Source: Ctenosaura bakeri
Lineage: Eukaryota > Chordata > Lepidosauria > Squamata > Iguanidae
Assembly: GCA_948474755.1 (NCBI GenBank)
Contig: CAOLHI010002540.1
Span: 310,001-374,000, forward strand
Direction of reading: 5' to 3'
DNA length: 64,000 nt
Shown piece by piece: positions 56,131 through 64,000 of the stretch. Every line of letters begins with the position of its first letter. The stretch's first letter is position 1. The position numbers were made by a program, and so were the translations under genes. The notes under the pieces are model-generated. The model ran no database searches. It was given only the letters and a program-made list of their open reading frames with translations, and was not told where the DNA came from.

Positions 56131-58024
56131 ATCATTTCAGGGATTAATCAAGATGTACAACTATGGACTTCCCCCAGTGTATATACTCTTTGTGCACGCA
56201 CACACACATGCACACACATACATATATACACATTTAAATTGCTCTTTAAGACAAAAGTGGTCAACAGAAACCAGGGACAATTTTCACCCTAGGCCACAAC
56301 TGGAGCATTACTATCAAACTGGTAATAATATGTCACTTCTGGTTCCTATCTGGGGTGATGTGGAAGGGCAATTTTCTGCTGTTTGAGAGGTTGGTGGGCT
56401 TGTAGGTAGTAAAATAAACAAACCTTTTCAAGGTGGTTTTAGGATATTTGGAACCATTTTCAAGTGGGGGGAAAAAAAAACACCAATGATGCTATTCATG
56501 ATATTTACTTCCTACCATCTTGTCTTTATGGATTGAAGTGGAAACAACAGCAGAACACAAAAATCTGTTAAAAGAGCATATAAATCCAATATATATTCAA
56601 AGCAATCAATCTATACTTCTGAAACCATAATTTAAAAACAATCTGGACAGGTTTGCTAGAAGAGAGAGGATGTTATAATGTTCTTTTAAATTTAGCAGTA
56701 AATGCAGGGATCTGGTGTGAGGTTTGAAGGGCACAAAAAAAAAAGGTCTGGGGACAAATGCAACCCAAAAGCCAGACTTTGCTCACTCTTGCTTCAAGGA
56801 TTCCTTCAAACTTTTTGATTTTGAGTTGTATCTCTAATATTTGGATAGATGTAGATCATGAGGATATGTTTACCGGAAGCTAAAGCTGTTAACACTTTAC
56901 ATATGAACATGAACTGGACGACAAACCCAGATGTCATTGGCAATGTTATTTTATGCATGCCTATAGAGAAATGAGCTCAATTTAGAGAGATGTATCTTAT
57001 TCCTGCACTAGTGGGCTCTGTATTTCAAACTTAATGTGTAGAATAGGCCTGACCTGAGTTTCTTGTGTCATGATACCTCTGGGCATCTAAACTCCTACTT
57101 GTGCCTGTAACTATCTTTCCTTTAAATGTAAAATTGTGAGGAACACCTGCTTGGCAAGCAAACTAGTTTTTAATGTTCTATAAGCTCTTGGTTCTCTAAG
57201 ACAAGCCTCATTAGGGATAATGGAGAAGTGAAATGCAGGAGAAAATAAACAAGGCCAGAATAACTAATGACACATTCTGCTGCTCTAAAATAGTTGATGA
57301 CAAATACCTCAAAACAGCACTGTAATTGCTTCCTTTAGATTCCCCTCCACTGGTCCTTCATACAAATAGTTACCACTGATTTATGTTATGAAATTTTGCT
57401 TTAAGAGAGGAAAATGGAAGCAATGTAGGAGTGTTCAGAACCATAGTTAATATATTTTCTGTTTTCTGAAAGTTCTGTTTCAGCAGAAGCTCCAAATAAA
57501 CCACCTTAAATTGTTATAACTTGTCAAAATTCCCATCTTGTCTCAGGACAGACTGTGGCCTTTCACTCAGCTGCCAGCCAGGTGTTAAGAATGCAAGTTA
57601 TGAACCACAAGTGAACCTCAACTGGTTTATACATGAATGAATAGTACTTAGTTTTATACGCATGAAATTTTTAAAAAGATATTAAAATTGTATTGTGTCT
57701 AAAAAATAATAGGTTGAAGTTTGCTTCTGTATGCATGCAATATTATACAAATCGTAAGGGGGAGAATCTAAAGAAATATTATGTGTAGGAAATGCTCTTT
57801 TTAGCTCATAAAATGATTAGTTGGGAACTTCTTTTACATAAAATTTGCATTTGTTTGTTTTGGGCTGAAAAATATCATTTTCTACACAGCAAACAGTTTT
57901 TTTCTATTTGAAAAAATAATATTTATGCACTCATATGCTTAAGCAGTAAGAGAATTTCTAAAATTACTTATTGTTTCCTTTAAGAAGAAAATTTGTGATG
58001 ATTTAAAACTCTATATAGGTGAAT
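56131..58024. other. no recognisable feature
   Basis: About 1.9 kb of AT-rich non-coding sequence with a short CA/TA-rich stretch at 56198-56232. The part after 57950 may already belong to the decayed R4 element, but I cannot read motifs there. Confidence 0.4.
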
Positions 58025-58025
58025 C

Positions 58026-58118
58026 TGTATGGATGATGTAAAACTATATGGAACGCCATTATCAGAAATTGAATCCTTATTGACTATATAACAACAACAA
58101 CAATAACAAACCACAGCA
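58026..58118 (+). pseudogene. R4/Dong-clade LINE ORF fragment, RT catalytic motif side
   Basis: From 58032 the plus strand reads M-D-D-V-K-L-Y-G, then E-I-E-S-L-L-T-I. This matches the Y-M-D-D-[IL]-K-L-[FY] catalytic block and the E-L-E-S-L segment of R4-clade reverse transcriptase. A stop follows, then an AAC-rich stretch (58091-58110), and then the inverted arm at 58119. The remainder of the ORF resumes in frame at 58405. Roughly 20-40 residues of the normal protein between the two parts are missing here. Confidence 0.7.
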
Positions 58119-58154
58119 ACTCAGAAATTTCACCCCTTTTCATTGATAGTGTGA
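58119..58154 (-). repeat. left arm of a 36-bp inverted duplication
   Basis: This arm is the reverse complement of 58405-58440 with a single mismatch. The right arm is in-frame R4 coding sequence, so this left arm is the copied, inverted one. It starts in ACTCAGAAATTTC and ends in GATAGTGTGA. Confidence 0.92.
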
Positions 58155-58162
58155 ATTAAATT

Positions 58163-58404
58163 AGAAGCCCTGGTGGCGCAGTGGTTAAATGCCAGTACTG
58201 CAAGCCACAAGGTTGTGAGTTCAATCCTGCCAGGCTCCAAGGTTGATTCAGCCTTCCATCCTTTCGCAGGTCGGTAAAATGAGTACCCAGCTTGTTGGGG
58301 GCATGTATAGAAATGTTTTGAAATACATGCTATTTATAAGTTGTTCGCCGCCTCGATCCATATGGAGAGGCGGGATACAAATAAATAATAATAATAAAAA
58401 AAAA
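58163..58404 (+). mobile_element. Sauria-type tRNA-derived SINE, full length
   Basis: The head has box A-like GGTGGCGCAGTGGTTAAATG and box B-like TTGTGAGTTCAATCC. A middle AAAATGAGTACCCAGCTTG and TTGGGGGC follow. The 3' end ATGGAGAGGCGGGATACAAA, then TAAATAATAATAATAA, is of the BovB-LINE-related kind used by squamate Sauria SINEs. It is well preserved, and so probably one of the youngest short elements here. It sits in the loop of the inverted duplication. No clean TSD was found. Confidence 0.9.
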
Positions 58405-58440
58405 TCACACTATCAATGAAAAGGGGTGACATTTCTGAGT
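58405..58440 (+). repeat. right arm of the 36-bp inverted duplication (R4 coding)
   Basis: It reads I-T-L-S-M-K-R-G-D-I-S-E-S in frame with the R4 sequence that follows, so this arm is the original. Confidence 0.85.
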
Positions 58441-59340
58441 CAGAAGGAATGATTTTGCTTGGTAGAAATGTAATTAAAAGCTTCAACTATAATGGAAATT
58501 ACATCTATTTGGAATGTTACAAGCAGAGGACATCCAACATAAAAGTGTAAAAGATTACACTTATGATGACTGGTACTGAATATACAAAAAGAGAACCAAA
58601 AGTGCTAAAATTGAAACTTAATAATAGAAACATAATTCAGTTGATAAACTCCTGGGCCACAGGAGTTGCTCAGTACAGTGATTGAATTGTTGGTTGGATT
58701 CAAGCAGAACAAGATGCACTAGACAGAAAAACTCAGACAATTATAACTGTAAATCATATTTTATCTCCTCAAAGTGACGTTTTTCAACTATCACCACCAT
58801 ATAATATGGTAGGCTAAGCATTATTACAAATGAAACTAAGTTTGAAGAAGAGAAAAGATGAAAGAAATCAAATAAAAAATATTAATACGTGTATAGAGAG
58901 ATGAACATAGAAAAAGAAACAAATGTATATAAAGAGAAAATAATGAAAAATCACCAAAACAAACTGCTATGTCATCAGTATATTAAAAGCACAGAAACAA
59001 AAGTTCAGAAGGAGTAATTCTGTAAACTGTTACAGAATGGGGCACTGAAAAAAGAAATTGAAGGACTTATATTTGCAGCTCAATATCAGGTACTATAGAT
59101 AAATACCATCGAGGCAATGTTGAAAACATATACCTGCGGATTGTCAATATATGTAAAGAAAGAAACAAAACTATTGCTCTTTTTATTAGTTTGTGTGCCA
59201 AGATCACACAGTCTGAATATTAAGAAAGGAAACCAATATGTGATGGGCAATGGGGAAATATTAAAAGCTTTCAAGGAATTTGGCTGAAGCTTATATGGGG
59301 GAAAAAGGGAAAAGCTGCAGTCATGGCAGAATAGTTTGAC
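58405..59340 (+). pseudogene. R4/Dong-clade LINE ORF fragment, C-terminal side
   Basis: The plus strand gives M-K-R-G-D, E-G-M-I-L, V-I-K-S-F and then Y-I-Y-L-E, which stands where Y-K-Y-L-G is usual. Next come V-L-K-L-K-L-N, I-N-S-W-A-T-G-V-A-Q-Y-S and V-G-W-I-Q-A-E-Q-D-A-L-D-R-K-T, and later E-I-E-G-L-I-F-A-A-Q. These match in order the R4-clade blocks with consensus K-Y-L-G, K-S-K-L-N, I-N-x-W-A-x-x-V-x-R-Y, W-T-x-x-E-L-x-x-L-D-R-K-T and T-E-G-L-I-x-A-A-Q. Stops and frame changes are frequent. This is a decayed non-LTR element unrelated to the L1s. Confidence 0.75.
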
Positions 59341-60956
59341 AAACTTCATTTAGACAAGCTGTGTACAAAACAGAAGGATGTTTAGAATTTTGTTCTTCAT
59401 CTATTCACTGTTGAGACATGGTGGCTTGCATCCTGTTAGGGATGGATATATATATATATATATACACATACACACACACATATACATATATAAATATATA
59501 TATACATAAACACAGAGAGACAGAGACTTTCCCTTATGTGCATTTGACCTTTCTGGGAATAATGGAGAGCCTGGTAATCCCTCTTTCCCTCCGTGCCACC
59601 CAAAGTCTCCTTCCACTTATTGAACAATCTTTGAAGTCCTTACGTGGCATTCCGTACTCCATGGGGAGCAGGAAAAATTGTAGAAGCATCTGACTACGCC
59701 ACCATAGCCAGGTGCAAAATGATGACATCATTACTGAGATCCTCTGAGATGACATATGGCTCAACCTAGTGTAGGCTCACATGCAGATCTCACACATGAC
59801 ACTGAGCCATACAGGATTATGGGTGAAATATGGGGCCTAATTCCTAATATTTCAGTCTGAAGTCCACGGGAACTCTATAAAACTTGAAATCCACATAACC
59901 TTGCATAATATTTATGAGAGTTTTATGACAGATATGCAGAAACTCATCTTCAAAATTTGGTGTAATTGTTCATAAAGGTAGAAAAGTTGTAATTTATTGA
60001 TTCAAACAAAAGAGTTAATACATGGGGGGGGGCACAGAAGAAGTGTAAAGTCATAGGAAGACCTGTAATTCAATACTGTGATAAAATTTCAAATAGATTG
60101 TAATAAAAATAAGCTGTATTACAGCCCATTAATTCACAAGGAAAAGTTGATTTAGTTAAGGAGTTGCACATTTGAAGGTGTTCAGAGGTGTCTACTTTTC
60201 TCTAAGCTGTTCCACATCAGTTATTTGGATGATTTGATTTCATTTTGCATTTAAACATTGGAAATAGCACCTTTTGAGATGGAAATATAAAACAATGCAA
60301 TAATTATGAAAGCATAACACACTGTTGACACCACATGCAAAGATGTTATGATTTCATTTCTTAGCAAAAGAGATGCAGGTAGCTATAGAATGGCAAAGAA
60401 TTTACATTCTTTTCAGTGGTGCCTTACAGAAAGTATTTACAAATATCTGTGAAAGCTGCCACTTGCAAAGCAATTATCTTTTTCTGCTAGGGATAGGTGA
60501 GAGTTTTTGTTTCATTCACTTTTTTTAATGAACTTTCTAAAATTTCACAATTTATTCATGCATTTATAAGAAAGAATTTGATATTTTAAAAAAATGTTGG
60601 AGAAATTGAAAAGAACAAATTCATCCATTCAGGCAGAGGACATTCAATTGTTTTGCATTTGTGTATTTAAATCTATTTTGAGTGCTGAGCTAAAGCTGAA
60701 ACTAATTTTTTTTTATTATGAAAGGATTAATTGTCTTTATTATGAACATGATAGGCAAATTCAGTGCAGGTCTCACTGTGGGTGCATATGTTGCACTTGG
60801 CATATACATAAGGTGGAGACTGGTATTTAGTTGTTTTCTAAAGAGAATTTGCGACAATCAGCAATTCATAAATTTTATAGAAAGAATTTGAGCATTTTTT
60901 TAAAAAATGAAGCCATTACACTCGTTCCATGTCAACTGCTGAATGTTTCTCTCTCA
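59341..60956. other. no recognisable feature apart from a TA/CA simple repeat
   Basis: (TA)n followed by CA/TA-rich sequence spans 59446-59510 and creates Tyr/Ile/Thr/His-rich frames on both strands. A short G run lies at 60025. No gene or family was recognised. Confidence 0.5.
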
Positions 60957-61087
60957 GCCTTTGTGCACTACACTGTTATAGCACTATTATTCCACTTTCA
61001 TGGCTCTTCCTGTAACTGCAAACCCCAGGATTCCAATGGATGTTTAAAGTGGAATAATAGCGCTATAACAGCGTAGTGCAGAAAGGC
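60957..61087 (+). mobile_element. palindromic MITE, 131 bp
   Basis: The left half (GCCTTTGTGCACTACACTGT, then TATTCCACTTTCA) is almost entirely complementary to the right half (TAAAGTGGAATA, then GTAGTGCAGAAAGGC). TCTCA lies directly outside both ends (60952-60956, 61088-61092), an apparent 5-bp TSD. The interior AACTGCAAACCCCAGGATTCC is shared with the element at 29907. Confidence 0.82.
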
Positions 61088-61205
61088 TCTCATTGTTACT
61101 TCCAGTATCTAGAAGTAAGTTTTCTTCTTTATGAAGAACAATGATAACTTCTGCAGGAGCCTGTAGCTTTTTCAGCTTTATGCACTGCTATGAGAGACTG
61201 ATAAC

Positions 61206-61325
61206 AGTGTGACTGTGAGGTATTGTGGCTTGAATATTATCCTACGACTCAGGGAGACCAGTGTTTGAATCCTCACTTTGCCATAAAAATCCACTGGTTG
61301 ATCCTGAGTCAGTATCTACCATATT
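61206..61325 (+). mobile_element. CORE-SINE 5' half, 3'-truncated
   Basis: TGTGAGGTATTGTGGCTTGAA, GACCAGTGTTTGAATCCTCA and CCACTGGTTGATCCTGAGTCA correspond to the head and first part of the core of the CORE-SINE. The 3' module is missing. Confidence 0.68.
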
Positions 61326-61563
61326 ATACAAATGTGACACTATGCAACCACATGCACATAATGTGTTAAAGTGCATTAATGTGCAATGTACAATTATGAA
61401 TGATGGCATCATGTGTAAAATTCTGCTTCCTCAACCTTGAACAGAAAAGTGGTAATTCTGCACTGATAGATGGCTATATGTCCAAGTTTGTCACCAACAG
61501 TATATCTGCCAAAATGTTGTGTGCAAAAACTCATTCTGCTATTGCTATTGCTGCTGAAGACCA

Positions 61564-61564
61564 A

Positions 61565-61635
<71 letters not shown>
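61564..61635 (+). repeat. (GAAA)n microsatellite
   Basis: About 18 uninterrupted GAAA units. It produces the K-E-R-K / F-L-S-F-L repeat frames on either strand. Confidence 0.97.
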
Positions 61636-61913
61636 GGTGTTTTTGTTTTTGTTCAGGACGGAAAACTCTAGTGGCATTTGACTTTTTTTCCAACAGGTTG
61701 TTTCAACAAGGATGAGAAAAATTATGCCTAGTGTATAACAGATTATTGTTCCTAGAAACCATCTATGATTTTTTCTGTAGATAAATGAGAGCTCCAACAC
61801 TAATGGACTGAATAGATTAAGTCTGCTCAGGATTTTCACTCATATTTGCCATGCTATCAATTTCTAAATCAGGCTGAAATTTAAAATAAAACAAAAGTGG
61901 TATCTAAAATATT

Positions 61914-62756
61914 TGTTACCACGCTATACACCCCCATTCCATGACACAGTATATTTGGCAATGAACATTATTTAACTGGCACCAAATATAAATGATATTC
62001 TTATGTCCAAACGCCATGTGCAAAGAGACTCTGATTGAGAAAGTGTGCTTAGGCAGATGACATTGCCATGGCCAGGTTATAAGTTCATGAGTATTAACTG
62101 GACAGCCCTGATTTAATGGCTTGAGGTAATCCTATCAATTACCCAGAACTAAGAAGACAATAGCCAGTAAGGCCACTCTGATGTAGAAACCAATGAATGA
62201 CATCCTGTAACCTCTTTCTGTCACATTTCCCTTTTGTTTCCTCACCTACCCAGACATAAATGAGCTATCATGACATCCATCAATACTTTGTTCCCAGAGT
62301 CGAGACCTTTAGCTCACTCCAGACCTCTTTTGTTCGCTCTGCCAAAGAGCCATTAGCACCTTCCCCTTTGGGGCAGAAAAAGAGTATTTAAACCTCAGCA
62401 CAGACCTTTGGTCTTTTCTAGCACTTGGGCATTATGTTGCATCCCAGATTCTCATATCTCTGTGCTGCCCTCAAACTCTCATGTTTGAGCCATTTTGCCT
62501 CAACTCTTCATGATTGGTAAATATCACCCACTTCATCCTCATTCCTCACTATCCAATTTCCCCCCTCCTTTCCCTCTGTTAGCCTTGTATGGTTCTGAGA
62601 CTGCTTGAATCTTGTGAGTTTGTGATTTTTCCCCAATACAACATTTTTTGACATCCAACAGGTGTCTCTCAGTACCAGTATACACAGGTATAAAGGTCCC
62701 TTGAATACTGCTCTCTCTCAGGCCTTCTTTGAGCTATAATTCCCCACCTTTCCACA
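61914..62756 (+). mobile_element. solo-LTR-like element, copy 4 (most complete)
   Basis: This 843-bp copy begins TGTTACCACGCTATACACCC and ends CACCTTTCCACA, so TG...CA boundaries. A promoter-like GCAGAAAAAGAGTATTTAAACC lies near 62373-62393. Its 5' part matches 19773 and its 3' part matches 26635 and 47370. I found no gag, pol or env next to it, and a clear TSD could not be read. The family is therefore defined only by mutual comparison. Confidence 0.78.
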
Positions 62757-63175
62757 AAGGCATTGGCATTGTGAGTGGATCACTGAGTCACATCTTTTGG
62801 GGCAACACATTTGCTTCACTTTTTTATTTTAATGTACAAGTTTTTTCCAACAACCACTGACCAAATCCTGTTGGTAAACACCAGCTAAAATAAAACTAAT
62901 GAATCAACTGTTGAACAGTAAGTCACCATTATTTTAACTTAATCAATGGGTTTACTCCAGTCTGAACAACTGAATAAATTGTTGAATTTTATGTCACCAT
63001 GATTCAGTTTTATTCAGTGGCCCAATTCCAATATGAAGTAGCAATAGGATTTAGGTCACACTTTCTACGCAATGCCTCGTAACATATGCATTTTTGTATA
63101 CAACCTTCCATGATATACAGAGTTTTGTACACACATTTTTTAATCAAATATTTTTATCAAAAAATTCAGAAAATT
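62757..63175. other. no recognisable feature
   Basis: Non-coding AT-rich sequence after the LTR. Nothing identified. Confidence 0.4.
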
Positions 63176-63180
63176 CAGAA

Positions 63181-63219
63181 ACTTGGAAACAATTTGAAGG
63201 CACACAACAACAAAAATGC
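63181..63219 (+). mobile_element. CORE-SINE tail fragment
   Basis: Only ACTTGGAAACAATTTGAAGG and CACACAACAACAAAAATG are left. This matches the last ~35 bases of the AAC-tailed CORE-SINE. Confidence 0.55.
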
Positions 63220-64000
63220 TTTAGGATATGTTTTAATACCACTAGTTTATAACACGCATGGCCTAACATCAGATTAAGAAATCTCTTAAACTTTCTAAAA
63301 TTCCTCCCAGTATGAAAGCAAAAACAACTGTTATAGTTTCTTCAGTGAAACATTCTGATTGGGAGAACTTTGTGGAACTGGTTCTTGCAGAGTAAAAGAA
63401 TAAAGCCTTTGAGAATATGGTGAAAAGGCTGGGAGAAAGGAAAACTAAGCAAAAAATATCTGTATTAAAATATGGGATTCATACAACTGCAAACTAAATA
63501 AATAAAATAAATCTATTTGGCTGTGCAGAATGTTGAAGGTTATGGTCTTCTCCTTGTATGAACATGTTTATTACAGAAACCTCTGTGTTTATCTGCTAAG
63601 GAGGAAAAAGTAGAAGAGGTACCCATTGCTCTCCATGTTCCATCTCCCTGGAAACCTCTGGTTTGAAGACTAGTGTTGTTCAAGATGTATGCGATCTAGC
63701 TGCTTTCTTGGCAGAAACAACATGTAAGAACTCAGCAGGAAGCCAGTTTCTCTTCAGTTATGATTAGACAATTGAGAGAAAGGCTAAGAGGCCACAGTAA
63801 CACTAAATGTATGAAGGAGAGCAGCTAAGAAAGTCAGCCTGCTCTTTTTCCTTCTCCTTTTTTTTATTTTTTTAAATGCAACCTCAGATTTCTGAACCAA
63901 AGGCTGAATCCAGGACTTTTTCAGTTAACTGTATGTTTTATGTTCATTTTCTCCACCTCACAGTTGGAAAACACCTTGAATGAAGATGTGCAAAAACAAA
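63220..64000. other. no recognisable feature
   Basis: AT-rich non-coding sequence to the window end. No gene or family that I can name. Confidence 0.4.

Noticed and set aside
58163..58230. tRNA gene, because box A and box B are recognisable
   Set aside because: It is the head of a Sauria SINE. There is no proper cloverleaf 3' end, and SINE body and tail follow.
61400..61839. Frames with K-E-R-K or F-L-S-F repeats
   Set aside because: They are translations of (GAAA)n on the two strands.

Overview
This is a eukaryotic nuclear window, most likely from a squamate reptile (lizard), that looks intergenic or deeply intronic. It is AT-rich. I see no convincing host exon, no RNA gene, no CRISPR array and no prokaryotic gene organisation. 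The taxonomic call rests on the repeats seen together: a Sauria-type tRNA SINE, a 5S rRNA-derived SINE, a MIR-like CORE-SINE ending in an AAC-rich tail, an R4/Dong-clade LINE, several divergent L1 elements with full-length structure, and many GC-rich non-autonomous DNA transposons. No database search was run, so all family names come from recognised motifs. Layout: 1-1130 has old unclassified repeat debris. 1160-11239 is one old minus-strand L1 (L1-A), split at 4284-8213 by a younger plus-strand L1 (L1-B); the insertion is flanked by a 20-bp target-site duplication (TSD). 11.4-35 kb is a mosaic of short elements: a family of GC-rich MITE-like elements (15155, 20085, ~20700, ~22315, 24950, 29092, 32382), smaller palindromic MITEs (25588, 29907, 30327), CORE-SINEs (13549, 25810, 33488), a 5S-derived SINE (21703), solo-LTR-like copies (19773, 26635) and an inverted L2/CR1-like LINE tail (~30650-31060). 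36127-43796 is a full-length but decayed minus-strand L1 (L1-C) with a 14-bp TSD. 43922-44705 is a hAT-Charlie-like element carrying two CORE-SINEs in opposite orientation. 46.3-47.7 kb holds another CORE-SINE and an LTR 3' part. 49254-49686 is another MITE, and exactly at its right edge a full-length young minus-strand L1 (L1-D, 49702-56114, 16-bp TSD) has inserted. L1-D holds the longest open frame of the window, 1079 codons. 58.0-59.3 kb is an R4/Dong-clade LINE fragment interrupted by an inverted duplication of its own coding sequence with a Sauria SINE in the loop. 60.9 kb is a small palindromic MITE and 61914-62756 the most complete LTR copy. The genes present are the two proteins of L1: ORF1 (coiled coil, RNA-binding domain, acidic tail) and ORF2 (endonuclease, reverse transcriptase, C-terminal Cys/His motif). 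None of the four L1 copies is intact. The SINEs and MITEs encode no protein and must have been moved by LINE or transposase enzymes supplied from elsewhere. The most interesting observations are the R4 inverted duplication with its SINE, the shared ACTTCCGG (ETS-like) sequence at the extreme 5' ends of two otherwise different L1s, the GC-rich MITE family with internal hairpins and apparent 3-bp TSDs, the nested L1-in-L1 insertion, and the shared 3' module of two differently headed SINEs.
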